Below are positions 26,940-36,241 of a stretch of 64,000 bases of DNA, piece after piece (within the stretch, counting starts at the first letter, position 1; each line of letters begins with the position of its first letter). The position numbers were made by a program, and so were the translations under genes. The DNA lies in NCBI RefSeq assembly GCF_019457885.1, contig NZ_JAHZST010000001.1:434001-498000 (forward strand), read 5' to 3'. Below the pieces are notes generated by a model, which was not told where the DNA came from, searched no databases, and saw only the letters and a program-made list of their open reading frames with translations. The stretch is from Shewanella nanhaiensis. Lineage in GTDB: Bacteria; Pseudomonadota; Gammaproteobacteria; Enterobacterales; Shewanellaceae.

Positions 26940-29222
26940 TTAAACTTTAGCAGTAGTTGAGTTTAACCTTACATACCTTAAACGATTAGCATTGGTCACT
27001 ACAGTTAACGAAGAGAGCGCCATCGCTCCTCCCGCTATCACAGGACTGAGTAACAGTCCTGTAAAAGGAAAGAGTACGCCAGCAGCGATTGGGATCCCTA
27101 AACTATTGTAGATAAACGCGCCAAATAGATTTTGTTTAATATTACGCATACTCACTCGTGCAAGAGAAAAAGTGTCTGCGAGTACAGATAAACGGCCCGA
27201 TAAGAAGGTAAGGTCGGCGCTTTCAATGGCCACTTGAGTCCCATCACCCATGGCAATGCCCACATCAGCACTCACCAAAGCGGGGGCATCATTAATCCCA
27301 TCTCCCACCATGGCCACCACCTCCCCTTCAGCCTGCAGCGCAATAATATGCGCTTGTTTCTGCTCAGGTAACACATCGGCAATCACCTCTTTAATCCCAA
27401 CCTGAGTCGCGACCGCTTTGGCTGTATGAATATTATCGCCACTTAATAGCACGACTCGCTTCCCCGATTTAAGTAATGCTGTCATCGCCGCCTTCGCATC
27501 GGCTTTAATGGGATCTGTGGTTGCAACTATCATGCTTAACTGACCATTTTCGGCAATATAGACTGGAGTCTTGGCTTGCGCTGAAAACTGACTAATCTCA
27601 GCATCAAACTTATCTAAGTCCGAGACTCCTTCTCTCTCCATCAAGCTGCGGTTTCCCACCGCCAATGAACGCCTGTCTACCACACCCAAGATCCCTTTTC
27701 CCTGAACATTGGTAAAGGAATCTGGCTCAAACAGTACCAAATCTCTTACCTTAGCCTCTTCAAGTACCGCGCTGGCTAATGGGTGCTCAGAGTAACGCTC
27801 TAAACTGGCCACTCGGGTAAAGAGTTGCAGCAAGGCTAGTCCCTTATCATCAACCTCAGAAGCGGCTTCACTCTTTGGAGCAATCATCATATCTGTCACA
27901 CTTGGTTTACCCTGTGTGATGGTGCCAGTTTTATCCAAAACAACACAGGTCACTTTACTGGCTAGTTGCAGCGCCTCACCATTTTTAATCAAGACTCCCA
28001 TCTGAGCTGCCCGGCCAACAGACACCATAATCGACATAGGTGTGGCGAGTCCTAATGCGCAAGGGCAAGCGATAATAAGCACACTGGTGAGCACAATTAA
28101 GGCGTGAGAGAGCTGAGGCGCAGGACCAGACAGATACCAGATACTTGATGCAATCATCGCGATAAGCACCACGGCAGGTACAAAGTAGGCTGAAATTTTA
28201 TCGGTTAAACGCCCGATTGGCAGTTTAGATGTTTGAGCTTGCTGAACAAGCTCAATGATTTTGGCAAGTCGTGTATCACGTAGACCTGCTGTCACTTGAT
28301 AAATAATCGTACCATTGCCATTAACTGTGCCAGCGCTAAGTAGATCGCCAGTCACCTTATTCACAGGCAGCGGCTCTCCGGTCAACATGGACTCATTGAT
28401 CGTTGAACTTCCCTCAATCACTTCACCATCTAGGGCTACACGTCCTCCAGGTTTTAGCCTTAACCTATCACCCAGTTTAATATCTGCAATCTCAACTTCG
28501 ATATCACCTGTGTCAGTTATTTTTGTTGCTGTGGTCGACTGTAAACCAACCAGCCTCTGCACCGCTTCACTGGTCTTTCCCTTTGCTCTTAGCTCTAAGG
28601 CATGACCCAAATTAATTAAGCCCAAAATCATCGCACTCGCCTCAAAGTAAACATGGCGAGCCGAGGGAGGAAATGCATCGGGTAGGAGCACAACCACCAT
28701 GGAATAAAGCCAAGCTGAGCTGGTTCCCAGCACAATCAAGGTATCCATATTGGCACTACCGACCTTAAGTGAACGCCACATCCCTTTATAGAAATGTCCA
28801 CCAGTCGTGACTAAGAGCAGTAAAGTGATAGCTCCCATCACACCCCAACCAAGCTGCTGAGCAGGGCTATTGACCATCATCTCCCCGCCTAACAATCCCC
28901 AAATCATCATAGGGATCCCCAGACCTAAGCCCAGTAAAGATTGGATAATGCGAGTACGATACTCACACGCCTCCTCTTTCGCTTTCACCTGCGCAGCTCG
29001 CTTTACATCATGGATCTGCTCACTGGCATAACCGACACTAGCAATCGTCTCTATCGCCAATTCAACATCGATCTCTCCCTCTACGATCACCTGTTTATCG
29101 GCTAAATTTACTCTGGCATTGATAGCACTTTTTCTTTGCTCTAATGCGCTAAAAGCTCGCTCTATTTTGGCCACACAACTAGCACAATTCATCGTGGGAA
29201 CATATAAGGTTATGCTGTTCAT
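26940..29222 (-). CDS. copA: copper-exporting P1B-type ATPase CopA
   Basis: A 760-residue inner-membrane ATPase that pumps Cu(I) out of the cytoplasm. It has one N-terminal heavy-metal-binding domain with CASC at residues 13-16, eight predicted membrane helices, the intramembrane CPC motif (LIIACPCALGLATP), the phosphorylation site DKTGT in VVLDKTGTITQG, the P1B HP motif (SEHPLASAV) and the hinge MVGDGINDAPAL. One metal-binding domain instead of two distinguishes it from E. coli CopA. Its promoter is divergent from the cueR-like regulator, with a dyad in a 19-bp spacer, so it should be copper-induced. Confidence 0.95.
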   Translation of the reverse strand: MNSITLYVPTMNCASCVAKIERAFSALEQRKSAINARVNLADKQVIVEGEIDVELAIETIASVGYASEQIHDVKRAAQVKAKEEACEYRTRIIQSLLGLGLGIPMMIWGLLGGEMMVNSPAQQLGWGVMGAITLLLLVTTGGHFYKGMWRSLKVGSANMDTLIVLGTSSAWLYSMVVVLLPDAFPPSARHVYFEASAMILGLINLGHALELRAKGKTSEAVQRLVGLQSTTATKITDTGDIEVEIADIKLGDRLRLKPGGRVALDGEVIEGSSTINESMLTGEPLPVNKVTGDLLSAGTVNGNGTIIYQVTAGLRDTRLAKIIELVQQAQTSKLPIGRLTDKISAYFVPAVVLIAMIASSIWYLSGPAPQLSHALIVLTSVLIIACPCALGLATPMSIMVSVGRAAQMGVLIKNGEALQLASKVTCVVLDKTGTITQGKPSVTDMMIAPKSEAASEVDDKGLALLQLFTRVASLERYSEHPLASAVLEEAKVRDLVLFEPDSFTNVQGKGILGVVDRRSLAVGNRSLMEREGVSDLDKFDAEISQFSAQAKTPVYIAENGQLSMIVATTDPIKADAKAAMTALLKSGKRVVLLSGDNIHTAKAVATQVGIKEVIADVLPEQKQAHIIALQAEGEVVAMVGDGINDAPALVSADVGIAMGDGTQVAIESADLTFLSGRLSVLADTFSLARVSMRNIKQNLFGAFIYNSLGIPIAAGVLFPFTGLLLSPVIAGGAMALSSLTVVTNANRLRYVRLNSTTAKV

Positions 29223-29275
29223 ATCGTTGACTCCAAATTTTTAAAATTTGTTGAGTTGGTATACTTTGTAAAGCA

Positions 29276-29306
29276 AGCTTAATGTCTCCCCCTATGGGAG
29301 GGTCAA
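29276..29306 (-). promoter_or_regulatory. CueR-type copA promoter with 19-bp spacer and dyad
   Basis: Reading leftward, TTGACC (29301-29306) is the -35 and TAAGCT (29276-29281) the -10, separated by exactly 19 bases. The spacer holds the inverted repeat CTCCC-ATAGG-GGGAG. A too-long spacer with a central dyad is the hallmark of promoters activated by MerR-family metal sensors, and TTGACC plus the dyad resembles the E. coli copA promoter. The site lies 54 bases before the copA start codon. Confidence 0.88.
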
Positions 29307-29342
29307 TACACTTTTAAGCTAAATATTGATGGAGAGATGGCA

Positions 29343-29723
29343 ATGAAAATTGGTGAAGTAGCAAAACTAACAGGTTTATCGGTTAAGAGTATCCGCTATT
29401 ACCATAATATCGAGCTTGTAACCGCGCTGCGTGGTGAAAATGGTTACCGAGAGTATGCACAGCCTCAGCTTGATTCATTAAAATTTATCAACCATTGCCG
29501 GGAATTGGGATTCTCACTTGAAGATTGCCGCTCCCTATTACAGTTAAAGCAAAACAACTTAAGAGATGCTGAAGATGTTAAATCTTTAGCTAAGGCGCAT
29601 TTGAAACAGGTAAGCGACAGAATCATCAAGCTTCAAACATTAGAGACGCAACTCGCTCATTTAGTCAAAAGCTGCCATGGAGGCCAACAACCTGACTGCG
29701 CCATTTTAAAAGGATTAAGTTAA
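29343..29723 (+). CDS. cueR: MerR-family Cu(I)-responsive regulator CueR
   Basis: A regulator of about 126 residues with an N-terminal winged-helix DNA-binding domain (KIGEVAKLTGLSVKSIRYYHNIEL), a dimerisation helix and a C-terminal metal loop with two Cys seven residues apart (CHGGQQPDC), the Cu(I)/Ag(I) ligand pattern of CueR. It is divergent from copA, and the copA promoter between them has the expected 19-bp spacer. An ATG at 29337 is in frame, but GGAGAG touches it directly; the ATG at 29343 has that sequence at a proper distance and gives the usual MKIGEV start. Confidence 0.93.
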   Translation: MKIGEVAKLTGLSVKSIRYYHNIELVTALRGENGYREYAQPQLDSLKFINHCRELGFSLEDCRSLLQLKQNNLRDAEDVKSLAKAHLKQVSDRIIKLQTLETQLAHLVKSCHGGQQPDCAILKGLS

Positions 29724-29736
29724 CTAACAACGCTAG

Positions 29737-31764
29737 TTAATTCTTTTTCAGGTACTCTGCATTCATCAATGTTAGCTCAGGGATATCGCCTGCAGGAGTA
29801 AACCCAAACACACTGCCATAAAAAGAGAGTTCAGCTTCCATCGCAGCCGCTCTATTTTTAGGATCTCTGAGGGTATAATCCTCTCCATCGAAAAATAGGT
29901 AAGCGGTAGGAACGCCACTGTTTTTAAGTGCGGTATAAATAAGTTTCGACTGCTTATCCGATACAATTGGGTTTTTCCCCCCTTGAATTAACAAAAGAGG
30001 CTCAGTTAAACCGGACAAGTTATTCATTGGCGAGCGACTTTTTGAGTCACTATCTTTGCCAATCAGTTGCGTAACATAATGAGATTCAAATTTATGCAAA
30101 TCTTGCTTTAGTACCTCTATATCACTGATGCCAGAGTAGCTCACCCCAGCTTTAAAGGTATTATAAAATGCCAAAGCGGATAACACAGTTAGTCCTCCGG
30201 CGCTGTTGCCCCTTATGGCAAGCTTAGTACCATCCACCCAGCCTTTATTCACTAAATAACCTGCCGCCCTAACCGCATCTTCCACATCAGCTTGTCCCCA
30301 ACGGCCATAGATGCTGCGGCGATACTCGCGGCCAAAACCCGAGCTGCCACGATAGTTAAGATCCATCACCGCAAAACCGCGGCTGGTCCAATACTGAATA
30401 TCACGACGAAATGCCAAGCTTGCCTTGGAAGTTGGGCCACTATGGAGCATGACTAATAGCGGAGGACGAGTATCGTTCGGGGCAGTAAAAGCAGGATTTT
30501 TAGGCCCATAAAAGTAACCATAAACAAGCTCGCCATTGCCAGAGTCAAAACTGATACTCTCGGCTCTTGAGATAAAATTAGGGTTAAATGCGGGTAAGTT
30601 GGGGGCATAGATAAGCTCAATCCCACGGCCAGTTACCTTATATATCCCTTTCTCCGGCGTTATCTTATCACCGACAAAATAGATCCCATCCTCCCCCGAT
30701 ACCAACTGAGATATCTCACCAAAGTCTACCGCAATTGACTCCTTAACCCCGGTATCTAAGTAGATCCGGATCAGAGACACTTCACCGTTGCGCTGATAAC
30801 TGGCGATAATCGTATTGGCCGACTCAAAGGCATAATTATGATTACCAAGCTTCCAATCTGGCACGGCAAACTCGGCATCGAGATCCAGTACATGCTCAAC
30901 TTTACCGTTTTTCCCAACTCGATATAGGTTCCACCAATTATTAAAATCAGCTACAAAATAGAGTTGCCCATCAGGACTATACAGAGGCTGAGTGATCGCC
31001 CCCTCCATCTCTGTCACCAAGCGTTTAGGTTGATGGATGCCTCCCTTAGGATCTAAATTGCCCACCCAAAGCTCAGTGTTATCCCATGGCATATTAGGAT
31101 GTTGCCAGGCAATCCACGCAAGCTGAGTATGATCAGGAGAGACTCGAGGTGATGAGTAAAAGTCAGCGCCTGATATCATCTCCTCGCCTTCACCGGCAAA
31201 GTTTAGATTGAGTGCAACCAGACTTGTTTTTGGCTCGCCACTGCCACGATGATCCTCTCTGACACAGATAATGCGGGACCCTTTAGGGTAAGCGACACAA
31301 TCCGCGTGACGTGTACCGGGAGCCGTAAGCGGAACCGGGGCTTGATTAGGGGCAATTCTGTATAGCAGTTGATCATCAGCCTTAGAGACAAACAGAGTCT
31401 GACCAATACCGAGAAAAGGTGAGCCACCATACTCATTCACCTTAGATCTAACATCAAAATCAGCACTGACCACATCGAAAACGGCATGCTCACCATCTAA
31501 GCGTTTGATCCCGACTTTACCACCGAGATGAGCTTGGGACTGAATAAAGTAGATCCCACCGTTAACACTCTGCAGTTCACCAAATTCATCGGAGGGTGTT
31601 GAGACATCTTCAGCAGTGATGGGTGAGCGCCAACTGGCATAGACCGCCACCTCACGGCCACTTTTCTTATCAATCTCATGTTTAGGAGCGGGTTGTTCAC
31701 AACCTACAATCAGCAAAGAGGAAAGCCCGCAGAGAAGGACAAACATTAACTTAGGGAACTTCAT
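29737..31764 (-). CDS. S9-family prolyl-oligopeptidase-like lipoprotein, probably inactive
   Basis: A 675-residue protein with a lipoprotein signal ending LIVGC (C22), a beta-propeller-like N-terminal domain with WD-type strands up to about residue 420, and a C-terminal alpha/beta-hydrolase domain of the S9 peptidase family (YRGSSGFGREYR, GNSAGGLT). The nucleophile is present as S521. The Asp of the usual QGxxDPxVP motif is replaced by N598 in QGGKNPIVS, and the His of GEGHGF is replaced by Y630 in DGEDYTL. With two of three catalytic residues gone it should not cleave peptides. The surrounding sequence is well kept, so it is a functional pseudo-enzyme or binding protein, not a decaying gene. 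It ends 13 bases from the convergent cueR. Confidence 0.85.
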   Translation of the reverse strand: MKFPKLMFVLLCGLSSLLIVGCEQPAPKHEIDKKSGREVAVYASWRSPITAEDVSTPSDEFGELQSVNGGIYFIQSQAHLGGKVGIKRLDGEHAVFDVVSADFDVRSKVNEYGGSPFLGIGQTLFVSKADDQLLYRIAPNQAPVPLTAPGTRHADCVAYPKGSRIICVREDHRGSGEPKTSLVALNLNFAGEGEEMISGADFYSSPRVSPDHTQLAWIAWQHPNMPWDNTELWVGNLDPKGGIHQPKRLVTEMEGAITQPLYSPDGQLYFVADFNNWWNLYRVGKNGKVEHVLDLDAEFAVPDWKLGNHNYAFESANTIIASYQRNGEVSLIRIYLDTGVKESIAVDFGEISQLVSGEDGIYFVGDKITPEKGIYKVTGRGIELIYAPNLPAFNPNFISRAESISFDSGNGELVYGYFYGPKNPAFTAPNDTRPPLLVMLHSGPTSKASLAFRRDIQYWTSRGFAVMDLNYRGSSGFGREYRRSIYGRWGQADVEDAVRAAGYLVNKGWVDGTKLAIRGNSAGGLTVLSALAFYNTFKAGVSYSGISDIEVLKQDLHKFESHYVTQLIGKDSDSKSRSPMNNLSGLTEPLLLIQGGKNPIVSDKQSKLIYTALKNSGVPTAYLFFDGEDYTLRDPKNRAAAMEAELSFYGSVFGFTPAGDIPELTLMNAEYLKKN

Positions 31765-31829
31765 AACTCTCTCCTACTCACTTTCTCTTGCTTTCAACTC
31801 TCCCACTGGCAACCCATGCAAATAGGATA

Positions 31830-32090
31830 TTATTTCTTTCTAAAAAACTGACGTTTAAACCAATAGATCACAGACACCTGTCTATGCAGAGGCAATCCAA
31901 AAAAGATGCATATCCAAGGAGACAGTAAGCCGTACCAAGGGATAACCGATGTGTTGTGGCCATTAAACAGAAGGAAAAAAAAGCCGCCATAGATAACCAC
32001 AACCCCAGAAACACCAACCGATAGTAGTAAAAACTTAGTGATTTTTTCTAGCCAAGCCATCTTTCCCATCACAACAGAGACAAATTCCAT
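31830..32090 (-). CDS. small two-helix membrane protein, unknown
   Basis: An 86-residue hypothetical protein. Two hydrophobic segments (FLLLSVGVSGVVVIYGGFFFLLF and a second around VIPWYGLLSPWICIFFGLPL) are followed by a basic tail (WFKRQFFRKK), suggesting an inner-membrane hairpin with its C-terminus in the cytoplasm. The start is uncertain: ATG at 32090 or, with a closer GGGAAAG, ATG at 32060. It sits just upstream of the S9-like lipoprotein on the same strand and could be co-expressed. I do not recognise a family. Confidence 0.5.
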   Translation of the reverse strand: MEFVSVVMGKMAWLEKITKFLLLSVGVSGVVVIYGGFFFLLFNGHNTSVIPWYGLLSPWICIFFGLPLHRQVSVIYWFKRQFFRKK

Positions 32091-32261
32091 TCAAGGTTAA
32101 TATTAGCCACTTTTGCCACCTAAGAGAGGAGATAAATGAAAGGCAAAAGCAGAAAACGGGCTATCACAACATCAACTCAATTTAACTGATAAATTTAAGA
32201 CATCTAGCTACTTCAAGGCACACCACATTTTATGTGATCATTATCACCTAAGTGAAGATAA

Positions 32262-32277
32262 ATACCAATCAGTAATA
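32262..32277 (+). repeat. degenerate solo copy of the ATACCAATCAGTATAA repeat
   Basis: ATACCAATCAGTAATA matches the terminal repeat of the 47836-48101 element in its first 13 bases, then diverges. It is in the non-coding gap 32091-32336. Confidence 0.45.
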
Positions 32278-32336
32278 GATAAGTGATCGACTCAGCAGTT
32301 TTTAACAAACCAATTCAAGGCAAAGAGCTAGATAAT

Positions 32337-32361
32337 AAAAAACGGGCCTCTGCCCGTTTTT
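32337..32361 (-). terminator. terminator of the valine/isoleucine degradation operon
   Basis: AAAAAACGGGC-CTCT-GCCCGTTTTT forms a strong hairpin with T-runs on both strands, about 25 bases after the stop of the last gene of the leftward operon. Confidence 0.88.
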
Positions 32362-32384
32362 CTTATCCTCTAAGAGATAGTTCC

Positions 32385-33143
32385 CTAGATACGGATCCCG
32401 CCATCGATCTCAAATATACGACCATTAACATAGTCATTTTCGATGATGAACTTGACCGTCGATGAGATCTCACTCGGCTGACCTAGTCGACCAACCGGAA
32501 CCATCTTCTCCATGCGCTCGAGTGCTTCTGGCTTCATCGCCGCTGTCATCTCAGTCTCGATAACACCCGGTGCTACAGCTGCGCTGCGGATATTGTACCG
32601 TGCTAACTCTTTGGCCCAACCTACAGACATAGCAGCCACACCCGCTTTTGAAGCTGAGTAGTTTGTCTGCCCAACATTACCCGCTTTAGCAAGACTGGAA
32701 ATATTGATGATCACTCCTTCCTGCTCAGATTCAATCATGGCAGCTGCCGCTTCACGACCACAAAGGAAGGAGCCAGTTAAGTTGACGTTAATCACAGCCT
32801 GGAACTGTTCAAATGACATGCGACTTGTCACTTTCCCCTCTTTGGCTTTCACTAACATACCATCATACAAGATACCTGCGTTGTTAATCAGCACATTAAC
32901 TTTGCCGAAATCTTCCATAATGAAACCAAAGCCTGCCATGACATCCTCTTCATCGGTAATGTCAAAAGCGTAACCTTGAACCTCTGTTCTATCACCGATA
33001 TCGGCGCAAGCACGTTCAAGCTTCTCTTGATCCACATCGATAAGCGCCAACTTAGCACCCGCTTCAGCCAAATCCAGCGCCATCGCTAAACCCAGTCCGC
33101 CTGCACCACCTGTGATGACAACAACCTTATCTTTTAAATCCAT
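32385..33143 (-). CDS. short-chain dehydrogenase of the branched-chain degradation operon (IvdG-type)
   Basis: A 252-residue NAD-dependent SDR. The nucleotide motif is TGGAGGLG, NNAG is present (VLINNAGILYDG), and the catalytic Ser-Tyr-Lys set lies in INISSLAK and NYSASKAGV. The frame extends upstream to 33233, but ATG 33143, four bases after the mmsB stop, with GGGTAAC before it, is the sensible start. In the branched-chain pathway the missing step here is oxidation of 3-hydroxy-2-methylbutyryl-CoA (isoleucine branch), and I infer that role from operon position; Shewanella orthologues have been called IvdG. A generic FabG-like ketoreductase is the alternative. Confidence 0.85.
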   Translation of the reverse strand: MDLKDKVVVITGGAGGLGLAMALDLAEAGAKLALIDVDQEKLERACADIGDRTEVQGYAFDITDEEDVMAGFGFIMEDFGKVNVLINNAGILYDGMLVKAKEGKVTSRMSFEQFQAVINVNLTGSFLCGREAAAAMIESEQEGVIINISSLAKAGNVGQTNYSASKAGVAAMSVGWAKELARYNIRSAAVAPGVIETEMTAAMKPEALERMEKMVPVGRLGQPSEISSTVKFIIENDYVNGRIFEIDGGIRI

Positions 33144-33147
33144 CGAG

Positions 33148-34065
33148 TTACCCTTTATCTTTAATCTGTTGAGAATTAGTAAACTGCTCAAAAATACTGG
33201 AAAAATCTCGTGTACCATTACCTTGTCTGGCATGATTCACGTATAAACTGCGTGCTAGCGCTCCCATAGGCGTGCTTGAATTTGACTGCAGTGCAGCCTC
33301 TTGGGAAAGGCCTAAATCCTTCACCATCAAATCCACCATAAAGCCGCCTTGGTAGTCATTAGATGAGGGCACATTTGGCATCACATCTGGACAGGGGTTG
33401 TATTTATCCAATGTCCAGTTGCCGCCGCTGCTGACCTTCATGATCTCAGACAAGACCTTAGGATCGAGTCCATGATCGATACCCATCTGCAGTGACTCGC
33501 TTGTCCCGACCATCAAGACTGACAGCAGCATATTATTGCATATTTTAGCAACTTGACCTGCACCAGCGCCACCAGCATGTAAAATATTAGCGCCCATATT
33601 ACCAAGCACCGTTTTCGCCTGCTCAAACGCTTTATCGGTACCACCACAGATAAAGGTCAACGTACCCGCTGCGGCTCCCGCCGTGCCACCAGATACTGGC
33701 GCGTCGACAAAATCTAGCCCCTTCTCAGCTGCCGACTTGGCCACTAACTGTGCACTCATCGCATCTATGGTTGAGCAGTCTATCAGTAAGCAGCCCTTAG
33801 CAACCACATCAATCAAACCTTTACTGGTATCGTCACCAAGATATAACGAGCGAACATGCTTGCCTGCAGGTAGCATAGTGATCACCACATCGGCTCCCGC
33901 TGCTGCGCCGCAAGCACTGTTTGATGAGATAGCCCCTAAGCCTGTTAGCGATTTCATCGCTTGAGGGACGAGATCAAATACACGTACCGTTAATCCAGCT
34001 TTTACCAAATTGGCAGCCATGGGGGCTCCCATATGCCCTAACCCAATAAATGCGACACTAGTCAT
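33148..34065 (-). CDS. mmsB: 3-hydroxyisobutyrate dehydrogenase
   Basis: A 305-residue NAD-dependent enzyme that oxidises 3-hydroxyisobutyrate to methylmalonate semialdehyde in valine catabolism. The N-terminal Rossmann motif GLGHMGAPMAANL, the substrate-binding motif DAPVSGGTAGAAAGTL, the catalytic-Lys segment GAGQVAKICNNML and KDLGLSQEAA are all present. The frame is open to 34107, but ATG 34065 has AAGGAA at the right distance and begins MTSVAFIGLG. It lies between the 3-hydroxyisobutyryl-CoA hydrolase and the SDR gene; its product is the substrate of MmsA encoded upstream in the same operon. Confidence 0.95.
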   Translation of the reverse strand: MTSVAFIGLGHMGAPMAANLVKAGLTVRVFDLVPQAMKSLTGLGAISSNSACGAAAGADVVITMLPAGKHVRSLYLGDDTSKGLIDVVAKGCLLIDCSTIDAMSAQLVAKSAAEKGLDFVDAPVSGGTAGAAAGTLTFICGGTDKAFEQAKTVLGNMGANILHAGGAGAGQVAKICNNMLLSVLMVGTSESLQMGIDHGLDPKVLSEIMKVSSGGNWTLDKYNPCPDVMPNVPSSNDYQGGFMVDLMVKDLGLSQEAALQSNSSTPMGALARSLYVNHARQGNGTRDFSSIFEQFTNSQQIKDKG

Positions 34066-34161
34066 CTCATGTTCCTTATTCTGTATGCTTAACTGCATTT
34101 GGCTCAATATAGGGATGTAAAAATTAACATCGATAACTGAGCTGGCTGATAATTAATTCGT

Positions 34162-35307
34162 TTACATCTCTTTTAAAGGATGGTTATCCGTCTGCCATGG
34201 CGAACAGGTCATCTTCTCTATCAAATCTTGCGGGACATCAGCGACGCTTTGATAGCGCCAATTTGGCATTCTATCTTTATCGATAAGTAGCGCCCTCACC
34301 CCTTCAGAGAAATCTCCAATGGCGCAGCAATTAACGCTCAATCCCAGCTCAAACTTAAATACATCGCTCAAACTCAAGTCAGTTCCCAGCAGCGCTTGTC
34401 GATAGATTAAGTGCCAGCTAATAGGACTACCTGATAGTAAAGTTTTGATGGGGCGAGCCAACCAGGTATCGCTAAAGTCAGAGTGACTCACGCGCTCAAT
34501 AATTTCGCTCAAACTACCTGACATCAACTCAGCTATCTCAGATTGTTTTGCGGCGAGTTGCGAACCGGGCATGGATATAGCCACGCGCTGCTCGAGCAGA
34601 TTAAGCTCCTGACTCAAGAGTTGATGGTTCGCATCATTATCACCACTCCATGAAAGCGTCGCCAAATGATCTAACATAGGCTCTTTATCATCACTGTTGA
34701 GATAGTGATTACCTATATTCACAAATTTAGCATCACCGGCATTCATGTTGTAGGCGGTCAAACCAAGAAACAGGCCTGTGCTACCTGGCATACGATTTAA
34801 GAAATAGCTGCCACCAACATCAGGATATAAGCCGATTGTCACCTCGGGCATTGCAATACGTGAGCGCTCAGTTAAGACTCGGTGACTGGCTCCCGCCATC
34901 AAACCTAAACCACCGCCCATGACAATGCCATCTCCCCACACCATCACCGGCTTAGGGAAGCTATGCAGTAAGTAGTCTAGCTGATACTCATTTTCAAAAA
35001 ACTCCACGGCATCTTGAGTTAACTCACCAGGGGACATCATAGAAGCGTGATAGATAGCCCTAACATCACCACCAGCACAAAAACCTTTATCACCTGCACC
35101 ATCGAGCATCACAAGGGCAATATCATCATCTTCTCGCCACGCTTTAAGCTGCGCAGTCATGGCATAAACCATCTCAAGATTTAGTGAGTTAATTGCCTTT
35201 TCTACATTGAGGGTTACCACGCCGATCTGCTTACCTGAGACGGTACCTAGCGTCTGAAAAACAACGCTATTATTGTTCGCTACTGGCTTATCAGTTTGAG
35301 TCGTCAT
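34162..35307 (-). CDS. 3-hydroxyisobutyryl-CoA hydrolase
   Basis: A 381-residue member of the crotonase superfamily, longer than simple hydratases and matching 3-hydroxyisobutyryl-CoA hydrolases. Oxyanion-hole segments are KGFCAGGDVRAIYH and GDGIVMGGGLGLMAGAS, and the catalytic acidic region is MPEVTIGLYPDVGGSYFLNRMPG. It removes CoA from 3-hydroxyisobutyryl-CoA, producing the substrate of MmsB, and keeps the toxic methacrylyl-CoA pool low. The gene sits between the enoyl-CoA hydratase and mmsB in the order of the valine pathway. Shewanella orthologues are sometimes called ivdE. Confidence 0.92.
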   Translation of the reverse strand: MTTQTDKPVANNNSVVFQTLGTVSGKQIGVVTLNVEKAINSLNLEMVYAMTAQLKAWREDDDIALVMLDGAGDKGFCAGGDVRAIYHASMMSPGELTQDAVEFFENEYQLDYLLHSFPKPVMVWGDGIVMGGGLGLMAGASHRVLTERSRIAMPEVTIGLYPDVGGSYFLNRMPGSTGLFLGLTAYNMNAGDAKFVNIGNHYLNSDDKEPMLDHLATLSWSGDNDANHQLLSQELNLLEQRVAISMPGSQLAAKQSEIAELMSGSLSEIIERVSHSDFSDTWLARPIKTLLSGSPISWHLIYRQALLGTDLSLSDVFKFELGLSVNCCAIGDFSEGVRALLIDKDRMPNWRYQSVADVPQDLIEKMTCSPWQTDNHPLKEM

Positions 35308-35337
35308 TGAGCATCCATCCTGTTAACAATCTGCTAT

Positions 35338-36111
35338 TTATCCGTTTTTCCAGTTCGCACTACGCTTATCTAAAAAAGCGTTCACCCCTTCGGCTTGATC
35401 TTCAGTGTCAAACAGCCCCACGAACAGCTCACGCTCTAAAGGCAAGGCTAAGGTTCTTGGCATGGTGCGGCCAGCTTGAATGAGCTGCTTACAAACGGTG
35501 ACACTGCTTGGGCTTTGATTGGCTACTTTTTCAGCCAGTGCAATGGCGGCATCCAGAGACTTGCCAGTTTCCACCACCTCTTCCACTAAGCCCAGAGACT
35601 CAGCTTTGTCAGCTTTAACGCGCTCACCACATAAGATCATCCGCTTAGCCCAGCCCTCTCCCACCAATGCAGTGAGGTTCTGTGTGCCTCCAGCACATGG
35701 AAGCAGGCCGACAGATGCTTCAGGCAACGCCATCACAGCTTGGGCTTCGGCGATACGAATATCACAAGCCAGCGCCACTTCAAGACCTCCCCCCATGGCA
35801 TAACCATTAATGGCCGCTATCGATACACCGCGAAATTGACTTAATGCCTCGAACGCTTCACCAAAATATTTGGCCATTGAAGCTGCAACGCCTTTGTCGC
35901 CATCGGCAAACAGCTTAAGATCTGCGCCAGCAGAGAAAAACTTCTCCCCTTCACCTGTGATCACCAGCGCATAGATATCTTTATTACTGTTAAGTTCAAG
36001 CACTTTATGTTTCAAGGCTTGCAAACTCTCATCTGTCCAGGTATTTGCTGGTGGATTACTCATGGTCAGTATTGCAGTGTGACCCTCAATACGCTCAACT
36101 ATTCCAGTCAT
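35338..36111 (-). CDS. enoyl-CoA hydratase of the valine/isoleucine pathway
   Basis: A 257-residue crotonase-family enzyme that hydrates methacrylyl-CoA or tiglyl-CoA. Oxyanion-hole motifs are KFFSAGADLKLF and NGYAMGGGLEVALACD, and the two catalytic Glu positions are in GGLEVALACD and LPEASVGLLP. The frame opens with a TTG at 36114, directly followed by ATG at 36111; the ATG has AAGGA eight bases before it. It is fourth in the operon after the acyl-CoA dehydrogenase, matching the reaction order. Confidence 0.92.
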   Translation of the reverse strand: MTGIVERIEGHTAILTMSNPPANTWTDESLQALKHKVLELNSNKDIYALVITGEGEKFFSAGADLKLFADGDKGVAASMAKYFGEAFEALSQFRGVSIAAINGYAMGGGLEVALACDIRIAEAQAVMALPEASVGLLPCAGGTQNLTALVGEGWAKRMILCGERVKADKAESLGLVEEVVETGKSLDAAIALAEKVANQSPSSVTVCKQLIQAGRTMPRTLALPLERELFVGLFDTEDQAEGVNAFLDKRSANWKNG

Positions 36112-36241
36112 CAATTCATTCCTTGTAAAACTTAATATTTTTTAGTGCACTCGCTTCATCTACTTTCTCAAGGTTATTTTTAATAATCAAAATCTTGAAA
36201 AATCCACGTAGTGGTATAAATAGAGATGCGTAGCAGATCTA

